DNA of 64,000 bases from Terfezia claveryi (Eukaryota > Ascomycota > Pezizomycetes > Pezizales > Pezizaceae): positions 1 through 64,000 of the forward strand of contig WHUX01000196.1 of assembly GCA_015179025.1 (NCBI GenBank), given 5' to 3'. Shown here one piece after another: positions 10,870 to 21,896 of this stretch. Position 1 is the first letter of the stretch; each line of letters starts with the position of its first letter. The position numbers were made by a program, and so were the translations under genes. Under the pieces are notes generated by a model. That model made no database searches, was not told the origin of the DNA, and saw only the letters and a list, made by a program, of their open reading frames with translations.

Positions 10870-11690
10870 ATGTGCTTGTTTTTAAGCTGTATCTTATATA
10901 TAGAAGTTTTGTCCGTATAACCAACAAATATTACACTTTCTGCCCATGGAAGAAGCTTGCTGCTACTTGGTCTATTTTCCTTATAGATGTAAGCAAAGCA
11001 ATACTGTCCAAAAGGGTGTAAATGACTAATTAATGGTTTTGCCTTATATAGGGCTTCATAGGGTATTATCCCTTAGAGATGTGAATATAAAAGGCGGTTC
11101 TTCAAATATACAGTGGTTAAGCATACTTCTGCCTACAACCTCTTATCTGAGATATAGGTGAGCATGCCTCTAACTATTGTCTGTATTGTGTGGTTAAAGT
11201 GTTCTATAACACTATTCGATTTATGAGAATAAGGTGGTGTCCTTATATGGTGTATGCCTTATTGTTTAAAGTAAGTATCAACCTTGATATGTTCTCCACC
11301 ATTATCAGTTAAAACAGCCAGAATAGTGGTATTGTACTGCCTTTGGATAAAGGTGATAAAATCAATAATTACTTGGTTTGTATCAGATTTAGCTATTAGA
11401 TAGTGCATCCATGCCATGCGGGTAAAATTGTCTATAAATATGATGTAATAGAGAGAGTTACTATAAGATGCGATAGGCTGCTTGCTACTTAGATCGCTAT
11501 GTATGAGTTCAAATGCCCTAGTAGAGCGAACATGAGAAAGAGCAAATAGGGTATTATTAGTTAATTTTGACATAATATACGTATTGCATACAAAGTTGGC
11601 AGGTGCCTTGAGAAAGAGCTCGCCATCAGTATATACAACTGAGTATATATTGGCCACATACCCAAATACATTATGCCAATGAATATATGA
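10870..11690 (-). pseudogene. Copia 1 integrase
   Basis: Minus-strand frame 11729-11259 carries a GAG-pre-integrase-like segment (SYIHWHNVFGYVAN), then the integrase core with FELIHSDLS, YYIIFIDNFTRMAWMHYL and VLTDNGGEH. It continues after a stop as GIHHIRTPPYSHKSN, the region of the third catalytic residue. Integrase joins the cDNA ends to chromosomal DNA. In place of the usual N-G-x-A/V-E around the third acid the frame reads SNSVIEHFNH, a decayed form. The second copia copy keeps SNGTAERYN here. Confidence 0.85.
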
Positions 11691-11693
11691 AGA

Positions 11694-12025
11694 AGAGCTC
11701 ATAAGGTCGGTATGAGCATTAGAGCTCATAGGGCTTATATGAGGTTACGAAGTAAGCGAAGAGCTCATAAGACCAGTATGAGCATTAGAGCTATTCACAG
11801 AGCTTATATGAGGTTGCGAAGTAAGCGAAGAGTTCATAAGGCCGGTATGAGCATTAGAGTTACTCATAGAGCTTATATGAGGTTACGAAATAAGCGAAGA
11901 GCTCATAAGGCTGGTATAAGCATTAGAGCTGCTCACAGAGCTTATATAAGATTGCGAAGTAAGTGAAGAGCTTATAAGGCTACTATGAGCATTAGAGCTC
12001 ATAGGGCTTATATGAGCTTGCGAAT
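11694..12025. repeat. 66-69-bp tandem repeat between protease and integrase
   Basis: About five units of 66 or 69 bp built on AGAGCTCATAAGG, GTATGAGCATTAGAGCT and GCTTATATGAGGTT. Unit lengths are multiples of three, so the repeats keep the reading frame and expand the linker by 22-23 residues each. Confidence 0.88.
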
Positions 12026-12041
12026 TTGTAGTTTCTCTAAA

Positions 12042-12300
12042 CTAGAGAAGCTTGTCCCTAATGTCTGCAACTAAGATCGGAGTCTTAAGATCACTTTTAT
12101 TGAAAATATAAATAACATTATCTTGAGCAATCATAACAACCTTGAACTTAATAACATCCCCAGTGAAAAGACTGTGACTTAAACTAGGTACATACAAGAT
12201 ATTCTTCAAATGCAGACGGTGTATGGTATTATTAGGTAAGGCAGCATATATGATTACAGTGCCTTTCCTCTCCACAGGTAAGAGGTTGTTACCTCCTACC
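12042..12300 (-). pseudogene. Copia 1 protease/pre-integrase region
   Basis: Minus-strand frame with GTVIIYAALPNNTIHRLHLK, then NILYVPSLSHSLFTGDVI, the segment following the aspartic protease in copia polyproteins (usual form NVLYVPxLxxNLLSV). The catalytic DSG triad is not clearly visible. Confidence 0.7.
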
Positions 12301-12499
12301 CTTATAACTCCATGATGTAGTTAGATGTAATGGAAGTGACCTATGTCAGACATTATATGAGCTGTTGCATATGTATCAAGTTTCCAGGTGTATATTGTAC
12401 TAACCTGTAGGTTGGTCAAAATAGATTTAGAGACAAAACCGGAGGGATTGAGTTGTTGGGAGACAAGTGCTTGAGAAACTTGGGCTTCAGAAATAGAGG

Positions 12500-13684
12500 C
12501 TTGCGCAACTTGAGCAACAGCAGCTTAGGGCTGCGCTATTTGTTTCTTGCTAGCTTGGTTATGTTTTAGCTTCTGGCAATCTTGCCAGACATGACCTTTG
12601 AATCGATATCTGTATCGTTTGCAGTAGGTACAAGACCGAGTGCCTGGATCTACAGAGGCTTACGAAGCTTATGAAGCTTGCTGGGATTGAGATTTTGTGG
12701 CTTGTTGCTGGGATTGCGTAAATTTCTTCCTTCTAGCCTTAATCGGGTGACTGTTGGCTAGTAGTACCATGTTGGTCTGGTTTCCACCATTGTAGCTAGA
12801 GAGTTGGTTATTGATTGCTAGACCTACTAGCCTCTCCTTCAAATTATCATACGAGAGATTTTCCTTAGTAGTTAGGTTATCTACCACATTGGGGTAGTGA
12901 GTGACTAAGGAAGTGAGGAGGTATTCGCGCTTAGCTTCTTCAAGTTCTAGCAAAGTCCTATACATAGCCTTGAAGCTGCCAGGATGTGCATTCGAAGTCA
13001 ATTGGTACAACTGCATCTATCGAATCTCGAAAGTGTCAATGAACTGAGAAATTGATTGCGAGGTATCAAGTGTGGAAGCAAGCGAATTAAAGGCATGAAT
13101 CTCATGTACAAAGGACAACGGGGTATCTTTATAGTATATTTTGCAGAGATAATGCCAGATCTTATTTGCAAACCTATGCCTACCAATCTGCAGCATGATT
13201 TTCTGCGAAACAACTTGAATAAGGAGCAGAAGAGATTCTGTCTCTATATGCTTATGATGTGTTATTTCAGCAGCTGTTGCTGTGAGCGGAGGAAGATAGC
13301 CATTGACAACTACTTGTGTGGCTTCTAGAGCGTCAAAGATCATCAGCATCTGTTGTAACCAAAGATCATAGTTCTTTGCGCCTTCAAGAATTGCTAGCTT
13401 TTCTAGCTTAATACTAGACCTGAAGTCCCGATGACAGGAATAGGTACTGCCGTTTGCGGTGCTTGTGTAGCAAGCGCTAAAGCCGGTTGGATTTGGGATG
13501 GTGTAGCTTCAGGAGCTAGAGGTTGTGGTTGTGGAATAGCTAGAGGTTGTGGTTGTGGAATAGCTAGAGGTTGTGGTTGCGAGAGTACAATGGTTTCGAG
13601 GATTTCTTCTTCGCTATCAGGCTGATTTTGGTGAACTCTCGAACGGGTTCATGGTTGCCTTGATGGTCCTGCTTCGGAAGACAT
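12500..13684 (-). pseudogene. Copia 1 gag (capsid) with broken frame
   Basis: Begins at an ATG (13684, minus) just inside the 5' LTR with MSSEAGPSR. An early CGA-to-TGA type stop follows, then three in-frame copies of AIPQPQPL (24 bp each, about 13505-13575). The capsid-like part covers 13349-12669 (LEATQVVVNGYLP, HEIHAFNSLASTLDTSQSIS, ENLSYDNLKERLVGLAI). A zinc-knuckle-like stretch near 12590-12650 reads CTYCKRYRYRFKGHVWQDC. Gag packages the element RNA. Several stops make it non-functional. Confidence 0.8.
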
Positions 13685-13716
13685 GTTGTGCTTGTTCGTA
13701 GAGAGTCAAAGCGTAG

Positions 13717-13729
13717 AGGGCTCAGAACC
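13717..13729 (-). promoter_or_regulatory. Primer-binding site candidate of Copia 1
   Basis: On the minus strand GGTTCTGAGCCC follows the 5' LTR end (CTTAAA) without a gap. This is where the tRNA primer of reverse transcription should anneal. I cannot name the tRNA. Confidence 0.6.
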
Positions 13730-14205
13730 TTTAAGAGATAAAGGAGGGAAGTGCAGCAGTGAGATCCAAATGTCCACTGAAGGATAATACGAATGAGCGA
13801 AGTGAGATTGTCACGTAGAGATATGAAGAAGTGAGAGCTGTATTGCAGCGAAGAGATGCGTTGTGATGTGATTATTATCGTCTATCCAACAGGAAACGAA
13901 CGAGATATATATACATGAATGAACGCACACCTAAAGGAGAAGAAGAAGAAGCACATGTCCATATAGCTAGCATGAAGCACATCATATGTGTGAAGAATGT
14001 CATAAAGCACGCCATATGATGTGCAGACCGATGCGAGCCGTATGGCTAAGCAGGAAGCATACAATATGATGTGCAGGCTGCTGCGAGCCGTATGGCTAAG
14101 CAGGAAGCATACAATATGATGTGCAGGCCGCTGCGAGCCATAGAGATGGCTGCATGTGAGATAGCAAGGCATGGGCGGAATGAACGGAATGCATTCATTC
14201 TAACA
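13730..14205 (-). repeat. 5' LTR of Copia 1
   Basis: 476 bp, minus strand TGTTAG...CTTAAA, flanked outside by the TSD CCCCT (14206-14210). It is less decayed than the 3' LTR. A related LTR of 421 bp stands alone at 16145-16565. Confidence 0.93.
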
Positions 14206-14656
14206 CCCCTCTCCAACAAATGAATAAGAGTTATTGGCCCCCCTCAGTCGAGGAGAAGGGCAGGGGGGGCGAGGTATTTTTGTGTAGTTCTCTCACGTAT
14301 TAAATGTCCTTATAGAAAATCACCTAACTTTTCCGTAAATCCCTTCATTCCCAGTGAAATCCAGACTCGCCTTTTTATGTTAAGAAAAGAAACAAGGGTC
14401 AGGAGAATATGAAACGCTTGTGATGCAAAGGAAATGAAAAACCTCAGAAGGTAAGCAGAGAGAGGGACTAGTTCAATAATTCCCAACATTGTGTTCCTGT
14501 TGCCTTCATAGATTGGTGTTTGCCTCCATAACCATAAAACCCCCACAGTGAATCTTCCTTATCTATCCTTCAGCTGAGCCAATCCACCGCTACCAATCAA
14601 TCTAGTTCTTTAGCCTGGGGGATCGTGAGACATTCGTCCTCAGACACAGTCCCGCC
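14206..14656. other. Downstream flank of the EST1-like gene, no gene seen
   Basis: Contains G/C runs (14235-14275) and a short open frame at 14310-14546 with no recognised domain. It lies just 3' of the EST1-like pseudogene and may include its 3' UTR. Confidence 0.4.
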
Positions 14657-16144
14657 TCACAATACCACGCTAAAAACGAATAAGAAAAGCGGTATAACCT
14701 TCGGGGACGGGACTGCTTCTAGATTCATGCTTTGCTCACCTTTCATCCTGCTCCGGCCACCCTCCCTAGCTCTTTTTTTAGCCTTCGTTTTTGCATACCG
14801 GGGTGACTTAGCTGCAATGTTAGTATATAGATTCATTTTTGCAACTTCGAGATTCTCATCCGCATCCTTAAAAGCATTGATTGGTTTCTTTTTCATTGTT
14901 GATGCTGTTCGGACCCTGGGGTTGGAGTATAGCCTTCACTGCCGAAGCAGAAAGTGCGGGAATTTTCCTTGCAGTCGCTTTCACACGCATATTTCGATCA
15001 TCAGTAACCAAGACTGCAGGCTGGGCAGTTCCAGCATCATTGCCATTCGTTCGCATCATTTCGACACGAAGCTTCGGTGGTGGCGATTATCACATCATCA
15101 ATGCTCATGGCGGCGCCTTCGTAATACTCATCCAATTTCTCTTTGTAGAATCCCATATTCGTGTCCATGTTGGTGACGTTACTGCCTTGGCGGTAATTAT
15201 ACGCAGGTCCTTTTTCGCCACGATTCTGGCCTGAATAGCGGCGATAGCGTTACTGGCGGCAGAACCCACAGTGGGGGAGCTTTTGAGCCCCATCAATTCT
15301 GTCATGACTATAGTACGTAATTTAGTAAGGCTCCCCTCCCCGAGTATTTAGGCCGCAGTCAGCACTGAGTTGTGGGAACATACCCGTGTTAGGAACAACG
15401 ACAGACCACCATTAAGTTAAATATGTCCAAGGACGAAGGCATGAAATTTGTATCGACTACGAGAATCATGAAGTTTGGTCGAAGTGCTTCCCGAGCAGAA
15501 ACCCTACTTCGGCTGGACTCATGGTCCATTTCTTCCTCCCCAATGGTTCCCCCGGATTGTAGTTGAGTCTTGAGCTCGCGCTGCTTCAATTTTAACGCGC
15601 GGAGGTGCTGAAGATCCTCAGATTGTTCGAGATCTTCGAAGTCGCCAAAGTCATCTTCAGCAATGGAGGGAATTACCATATCCTCCGACTCTGCCTCGGA
15701 TTTGATATATCGCATGCATTCCTCTTCATTCTTAATCTATGCCGCCTGTTTGTAAACCTTGATTCGCTCAAAAACACCTCTGTATACAAAAAATGTTTCA
15801 ATCTTTGCGCTATAACTTAAGCAATCACCGCCCTATCACACTAGTCAATACTGAATGTGCAACTAACTCTTCGTCTTACACTGCTCACCTTCGCTATCAT
15901 ATAACCCAACCAAAGAATTCTCTCCTTGCTGCAAGGAAGGAAGGAGCTCAAGCAGCCTTTCCTCATCATCGACCTTTGCCCCTTCTATCCAGCCTGATGG
16001 GAAATAATCTCTAGTGAATTCAAGCCCTCGTAAAGTCCAATCCTCAGGAAGCGGGCATTCCTGCCTCTTGGGGAACTCATCAACTTCGAAATGGATTGTC
16101 AATTCCAATTGGCTCAACGACCTTGCTTCCATCAACGAATTAAG
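14657..16144 (-). pseudogene. EST1-like gene, segment 5 (end of EST1 domain and PIN nuclease)
   Basis: First block (16144-15863): CPLPEDWTLRGLEFTRDYFP and SGWIEGAKVDDEERL, the EST1-family LPEDxxxRGxxF signature. Second block (15715-15389): an acidic coiled segment, then ILVVDTNFMPSSLDIFN, the PIN start with the first catalytic Asp. Third block (15305-15060): a TELMGLKSS-like stretch (family form TELDGL) and LRIITAK. A single-base loss near 15189 shifts the frame to NVTNMDTNMGFYKEKLDEYY and SIDDVI. A second shift leads to PAVLVTDDRNMRVKATARKI, the terminal PIN strand. PIN domains cut RNA using a cluster of acidic residues. Gaps near 15330-15390 and 15730-15860 probably hold introns. Confidence 0.85.
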
Positions 16145-16565
16145 TGTTAGTGATTGAATGCCGTACATTCATTCATTCCGCCCATGCCTTGCTATTCCAC
16201 ACGCGGCGACCTTCGGCCTGCAGATCTTATGGCAAGCAACGGCCTTCTCAGGCATTGCGTGCTCTGGCCTGCAGATCATATGGCAAGCATCGGCCTTCAC
16301 AGGCATTGCGTGCTTCGGCCTTCACAGGCATTGCGTGCTACTCATATGTCTTTCTTCTTCTTCACTTTCTTATGTACGTTCATTCATGTATATATATCTC
16401 GTTCGTTTCCTGTTGGATAGAGACAGAACGAATAACAGAACAACACATCTCTTCACCTCTATATACTCTTCTCTACGTGACAATCTCACTTCGCTCATTC
16501 GTATTATCCTTCAGTGGACTTTTGGATCTCACTGCTGCCTATACCTCCCTCCTTTATCCCTTAAA
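16145..16565 (+). mobile_element. Solo copia LTR inside the EST1-like gene
   Basis: Starts TGTTAGTGATTGAATG, ends CCCTTAAA, and matches the Copia 1 LTRs throughout. The 5-bp TSD TTAAG stands at 16140-16144 and 16566-16570, and no internal element sequence is present, so it arose by LTR-LTR recombination. A 60-bp stretch (GGCCTGCAGATC...GCATTGCGTGC, 16215-16340) is partly triplicated inside. The orientation is opposite to the host gene. Confidence 0.9.
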
Positions 16566-16570
16566 TTAAG

Positions 16571-16838
16571 AAAACTAGCCGACTCTCAAAGAGAAATTCT
16601 CGCTCAATAAGTCGCATTGCAGGGGTCGAGTTTGTCATATGATGAAGAAAGACCATCCAAGTATGAACATGAGGAAGAACATGTTTGTCATTGACGCGCT
16701 CAAGGACAAGCCCGAGAAGTGAGAAGCTCATTTTTATGGCATATTCCAAATGGACCCAGGAACCTTCATCTCCTGCCTCTTGTTTAATTGCAACAGCCAC
16801 TGACGCTTGGTCTCATTAAACGGACTTTGCGCTTTGCC
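16571..16838 (-). pseudogene. EST1-like gene, segment 4
   Basis: Minus-strand reading with VAIKQEAGDEGSWVHLEYAI, SLLGLVLERVNDKHVLPHVH and TWMVFLHHMTNSTPAMRLIE. This matches the late EST1 helices, where the family has a HVHxxLVFL-like block. It ends in FESRLVF at 16571. Removing the solo LTR joins this to LNSLMEARSL of segment 5 in frame. Confidence 0.82.
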
Positions 16839-17211
16839 TTTTTTTTTTTTTTTTTTTTTAAATACTTAGTACTCCTATGCAGCCCCGTTAGGGGGGCTAT
16901 GAGGAGCCACACGGAAACCGGTGGATTCAAGGGGGAGGCAAGTTAATCTGCCAACCCCGCGCGAAGCTAAATACACGAACTGGGAGGAGGCCCCATGCTG
17001 TCATTAACGGACTAACCGATGACCCAGAGGCCTGACGGGGTCTCAACCACAACTGGACTTGAAGAACTTAAAGGACTCGAAAGAGATGAACTTATACAAA
17101 AGGGATTCGTAGATATTGAACTGATACAAAGGGAATTCGTGACTTATTCCAAACAAAAAGGACTCGCTTGTGAACTGAGATAGATCGGAAATGCCGTGAG
17201 CTGAACTGCTC

Positions 17212-18368
17212 CTAAGTGAGCTCCTTATATAACAGCCCGAAGAAGGTCTCCGTAGCCTCGTAGCTCTCCTCCCCTTCTTTTCTCCAATCCGCCTTGTCAA
17301 GCTCTTCCCAGCTGCTCCTTGCCCCCAACCAGGCCCTCCGGTGCCGGTCGAAGAGTGGGCAAGTGAAGACGATGTGCTCTCCCGTCTCAGTGGGGTGTCC
17401 GCATCTGCACTCCGCTGAGGCTGCCTTGCCGATGTGATGTAGCCAACTCTTCTGTGGACCTCTGTTCGTGTGTGTCCATGTATAAGCCGAGAGGGCCTGT
17501 CGATTCCACTCCATTCTTCTGGACCCGTATCCGGCTTTGGTTCTTTCTTTCTTTCGGGTGGCTTTCGAGGATGTGCGGAGACCCCCTTCTGTAATGGTCC
17601 GCTTATGGCCCGATACTTCTCCTAGGTGGGACTGGAAACAGGTAATCTGGTCTGCTTTTTCGTTCCCTGGGATGCCCAGGTGGCCTCTAACTCATGCTAG
17701 TTGAAGGTCTCTATGCGGATTCGAGGTTAACTGAGCCTTAATTCCTCTCTCGATACCGGAGCGAGGGGGGAACCAGTGGACATGTTGTATACTGATTGGA
17801 TTGCCGCTTGTGAATCTGAGAGAATGGTTAGCATGTCCGCGTCTTCTTTGCTTAATGCTAGTTGCATTGCATAGAGTTCGCCGTCCGCTACTGTAGCCTG
17901 TTCTCCTAAGTAACTGCCGTAATCCTTAGGGGAGGAGCCTGTTCGGTCTTCGCTGTGTACTCCGCTCGCTACTATCCCTCTCCGTCCTGTACCATCAGTG
18001 TAGCATACTCTCCAGCCCTCTTCTAAAATGGCACCTATGCCTGCTGCCCAGTGACCTAAGTGTCTGGAGATGTCCGACTTCGGGTCGATAATTACCTTGT
18101 ATATCAAAGGGAAGGGAGTTACATCCTCCCTGTTGCTCCATGATAGCTCTTTAAGGTTGGCTCCATTTAGGAAGAAGGCTTCTGAGATCGGGGTTCTTGG
18201 CTGGTGTAAGTCGTTGCAAGTTTGCCATGAAGTATCTTCCTCGATGTAGGCTTTAATTTGTTGGCCGCCTGTCCTGACTGCTCTTCCTGCCCAGCATCGT
18301 TTCATATCCTCTATTTTGTCCTGTAATGATTCGACGTTAGCGATCCACCCTAGAGTCTGATGGCTTGA
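17212..18368 (-). pseudogene. LINE 3 ORF2: connection, RNase H, zinc knuckle
   Basis: Minus-strand frames 18503-17727 and 17514-17212. SSHQTLGWIANVESLQDKIE is the connection region, CYTDGTG, DGELYAMQLAL and ILSDSQAAIQS are RNase H motifs, a shift lies near 17730, then HALSAYTWTHTNRGPQKSWL and CRCGHPTETGEHIVFTC is the knuckle. The long frame's first 40 residues belong to hAT-1 sequence, not to the LINE. The frame ends with LLYKELT, like the LINE 2 end FLFNELT. Confidence 0.85.
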
Positions 18369-18376
18369 ACCGTGAT

Positions 18377-21037
18377 TAGGCCTGGGCACGAGACGAGACG
18401 TCTCGAGACACTTCGGCCAAAGTCTCGAGACGTCTCGAGACTGCGCGGTAAAAGTCTCGAGACAGTCTCGAGACTTTGGGTGAAAATTTTTCAGTGGCTG
18501 CAAAAATTCATCGGTTGCGGAAATCCAAGTTCAAGCACTATTTTATAGTCTGGTTGGACTATTTTAGTGTTATTCTCGCTACTAGAGGCAGGCAACTTAA
18601 AGTTCTCCTTCTTCTCCGCTCTATCTGCACATTCCTTCACTAATGTCCACCATGAGCCAAATTTCCATATCGGCTGCTCGTACACCAGATGAATATATCG
18701 CGGCTTTAGCAGGGCGCTATGCTACCTTACAAGACTCACGTACTATTAGCGGAACTGCGGCCTCACGGAAATTCAGCAGTTATGTTTATACCCGAAAGAT
18801 ACTAATACGGAAGACATTGGAACATGATGAAAGTAAGCATATTATCTTTTGTACACACTGTACATGAGGAGGGTGGACTGTGGGAGCCAAATCTACTACT
18901 TCCAGTTTACAGCTGCGACATCTCCGACAGCAACATCCTTTGATTCCAACCAGTCAAGAAGAAGAAATACAACGATTAGAACAGCTAGCAAGATCTTCAG
19001 GTACAACAACAAAAGAGCAGACTCCATTCAGTACAATGGCGCAAGGAAAAACAGCAAGTGTAAGAAAACAAGCGGACCAATTTAATAATAAGGTATTATG
19101 TGAGCATATATCTTCTTTTTTAATTAATACTAATGCTTCTTTATCTGTTGTTGAGAATTCTAGTTTTCGGGAGTTAATTCAATATTGTAATCCCTCTGCT
19201 ATTATGATATCTAGATGTACTACATCTCATGATATTATGAGTTTATATTCTAAGTTATTACCTCGAATTCAGAATATGCTACATGAGTTTACAGTTATTT
19301 ATGGAGGTAGAGTTAGTATTACTCTAGATGCATAGAGTTCATCTACTCAGATACCATTTTTGGGAATTACTGCATATTTTATTGAACCTATAACTTGGAA
19401 GTTTCGATCATTGTTATTGGGATTTGAACATTTGGAGGGAAGTCATTCTGCACAAGCTTTAGGCTAGGTTCTGGTTGCATGTTTATAAAAATTTCATGTT
19501 GCAGGAGCTATTCGTACTATTACTGCTGACTCTGCTTCAGTTAATACTGCTATGTTTTGAAGACTTAAAAAGAAGGCAATTTGTCTGAATTTAAACAAGA
19601 TAATGTACATGTACGATGCATGAGTCATGTTATTAACCTAGCAGTGTAGACCTTATTGAAAAACCTCCACATAATTCCCATACAAAATAAAGCCAACCTA
19701 GCCGATGATGAAGATGGTGAAGAAAACTTTGAGGTTGAAGGAACTCAACTAGTACATGTATCCTATAAAGCACGCAAAATTATTGTAAAAATCCGATCAT
19801 CATATCATCTCTGGGAATCTCTAAAAGCTTAGGCTCAAGCAGCATGTATACTATCTAAATATCCAATCCTCAATATGCCTGTACACTGGAATTCTACATA
19901 TGCTATACTTGAACGTATATTGGAATTACATCTTACAATTGATACTGTATGTAAGTATGTATGATTTTAACTTCAAGATTTTTAAAAATTATACTGACTA
20001 CTTTAGATTGGAAGAACATCTCTGGAATTTACAAATTTATGCTAAAGAATGGTCACTTCTCCAAAAACTCAAAGATATTCTTAATATCTTCATTAAAGCT
20101 ACTAAATATTTGAATGAAAGTAGCTATCCTACCTTATATGTACAGCTTCCATACTTCTCAGTATTATCAACTCATTTGGAGACTATAGTAGAGCATGAGT
20201 CTACTCCAAGATCAATTTTCTTTGAGGCTTGCACCGCTAGCTGGCAGAAGCTTGATGAATATTATAGCAAAACTTGTTCTGCATAAGCAATTGCAACTAT
20301 ATTGGATCCAAGATGCAAAGTTCAAACATTCTGGAACCTTGGATGGTGAACTGAGTGGATTTTAGAGGTAGAAGAAGCTATCCAAAGAATTTATCAAAAC
20401 CAGTATGCTCCAGCTACTATATCCTCACGCCCTTCTACTCCACCTCTTCCAACAAGCTCTCAATATCTGAAGATGACTTTATAACAGCTATATTTTGTTC
20501 TTTACAAGCTAGTACAATTCCAGAGATGTCAGAGGTAGATATATTTCTAGAGGAAAAGGTTGAACTTCCACAGGTTGATCCGATTGAATGGTGGTGTACT
20601 TATGAGTCTCGGTTTCCTAACCTTAGCTGTATGGCTCGAGATTATCTTGCTATTCCTGCTACCAGTGTACCTTCCGAGTGTTGTTTTTCTATTGTAGGGA
20701 ATGTATTAACTAAGCGGAGAAGTGCTATGACAGAGGGAATGGCTAATGCAATCATGTGTTGTAAGTATTGGTTGGGGTTTGATGAGTTTACACCGCTAGA
20801 CATGATTTTAGAGCGAGGGTTAGCAGAAGAGGGAACAGAAAGTGATATGGACATTGAAGGCGATGATGATGATGATGATTAGGTAGCTAGCTTATGAGTT
20901 CAAATATTATTATCTGGGGACCTTGATTGGCAAAAGTCTCGAGTCTTACGAGACTGTCTCGAGACTAGCCTGGTAAATGACGAGACGTCTCGAGACCAGG
21001 TGCCGTCTCGTCTCGAGACGTCTCGTGCCCAGACGTA
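18377..21037 (+). mobile_element. hAT-1, complete but inactivated
   Basis: An 8-bp TSD, ACCGTGAT, stands at 18369-18376 and 21038-21045. The ends are imperfect inverted repeats (TAGGCCTGGGCACGAGACG and, reverse-complemented, TACGTCTGGGCACGAGACG). Removing it restores the LINE 3 reading GEYHGSSHQTLGW across the site, independent proof of the boundary. The subterminal 100 bp on both sides are packed with the palindrome GTCTCGAGAC. Confidence 0.95.
18643..20882 (+). pseudogene. hAT-1 transposase, many stops
   Basis: hAT transposases excise and reinsert the element with 8-bp duplications. Visible in order: an N-terminal segment with a BED-type finger (CTHC, then LQLRHLRQQHP, 18850-18950); the catalytic region at 19080-19330 (VENSSFRELIQYCNP, GRVSITLDA) and beyond in broken frames; and the C-terminal dimerisation (hATC) domain at 20580-20790, with MARDYLAIPATSVPSECCFS and VLTKRRSAM. 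An acidic tail ends at 20880. Several TAG and TGA stops interrupt it. Confidence 0.88.
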
Positions 21038-21045
21038 ACCGTGAT

Positions 21046-21599
21046 ATTCTCCCATGATTTTCCGTAAGGCTTAGTACTCTAGACGTTGCATTGGGAGTAG
21101 GAGCTGCTGATCTTGTAGTTTCTATAGCTCTGCTCCCCATGTAAAGATGTTTCGTATACATTCGGTATAGAGTGCTCTTAGTGCTAAAGGGCTCATGCCT
21201 CCGTTCTGGTTGCCTAGGCTTGTCAGGACCTTTAGTGTGACTGCTGCTTTAGATGTCCTTTGCTTAATGTGGCCTTTCCATGAGAGAGGTTGCTTGATAC
21301 TATAACCCCTAGCATCTTGCACTGTTGTATCTTGCCTTTGATATGGAAATCAAGTCTGGACTCTTTGCTCGGATCCCACTGGAATTCGTCCTCTTTTGCT
21401 GCCGCTTCCAGTATGACATCAAGCTGTTCGACTAGCTTATTGTGTGATTTAGTGCTGAGGTTGCTAGTTATCAGGGGATTGATGTCGTCGACGTATGAGA
21501 AAAGTTGGATACTGGTATTTGGGGGCTTCGCATTCCTTGCTGCTATTGTATTTGGTCTGGTGCTTCTGAAGTTGGATGGGGCTCGGGTGTTTGTAAGGG
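21046..21599 (-). pseudogene. LINE 3 ORF2: reverse transcriptase part
   Basis: Upstream part of LINE 3 beyond hAT-1. The minus strand reads QLFSYVDDINPL (catalytic YVDD near 21490), LDVILEAAAKEDEFQWDPSK, then NQNGGMSPLALRALYTECIR and FTWGAEL, the thumb and connection region also seen in LINE 4. The 5' truncation is at 21599. Confidence 0.82.
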
Positions 21600-21611
21600 T
21601 TGCGCTTTGCC

Positions 21612-21896
21612 GGAAGTGATGAGAGAGGAAGTGCTATCATACTCATTACCTATCTCACCAATATTCAATGCCGGAGAATTTTCCATTTCTTCCTCCTTAA
21701 TGGTGACAGTACCTTCCTTCCAAGCTTGTCTAAGCTTACTGGTGCGAGAATTGTATTGGTATAGCGCTGCAATGTTACAAACTGCGACTACGCATCCTGA
21801 CACAGTCCACTTATCGGCCACTTAGCCGATGTGCTTGTCCAACAAAATCATATATTCGTCCAAAACACCATCGAAGCGATCCTCCACCCCCTCTAA
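21612..21896 (-). pseudogene. EST1-like gene, segment 3
   Basis: Minus-strand reading ELEGVEDRFDGVLDEYMILL, DKHIG, a stop (TAA near 21825), then VADKWTVSGCVVAVCNIAAL and an acidic stretch (EEEMENSPALNIGEIGNEYD). It fits the family pattern after segment 2, where a helix ending in LLDNxIG is followed by a W-x-x-x-G stretch. At the LINE 3 target site (TTGCGCTTTGCC, 21600-21611) it abuts the sequence that continues at 16838. The boundary with LINE 4 is uncertain (21897-21935). Confidence 0.68.

Larger units (their letters stand above)
8350..14205 (-). mobile_element. Copia 1: full-length Ty1/copia element, inactivated
   Basis: Both LTRs are present (8350-8823 and 13730-14205) and a 5-bp TSD, CCCCT, flanks the element (8345-8349 and 14206-14210). 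On the minus strand the order is 5' LTR, primer-site candidate, gag, protease/pre-integrase region, integrase, reverse transcriptase, RNase H, polypurine tract, 3' LTR, which is the copia order. The coding region is cut by many stops, several explained by CGA or CAA turned to TGA or TAA. The LTRs differ mostly by transitions, with A or T in the 3' LTR. Confidence 0.93.
16839..21599 (-). mobile_element. LINE 3: 5'-truncated LINE carrying hAT-1
   Basis: Poly-T (16839-16859), the 3' UTR with both hairpins (to about 17210), and ORF2 C-terminus (17212-18368 and 21046-21599). A perfect 12-bp TSD, TTGCGCTTTGCC, stands at 16827-16838 and 21600-21611. After removing hAT-1 the LINE is about 2.1 kb. It has split segments 3 and 4 of the EST1-like gene. 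Confidence 0.92.
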
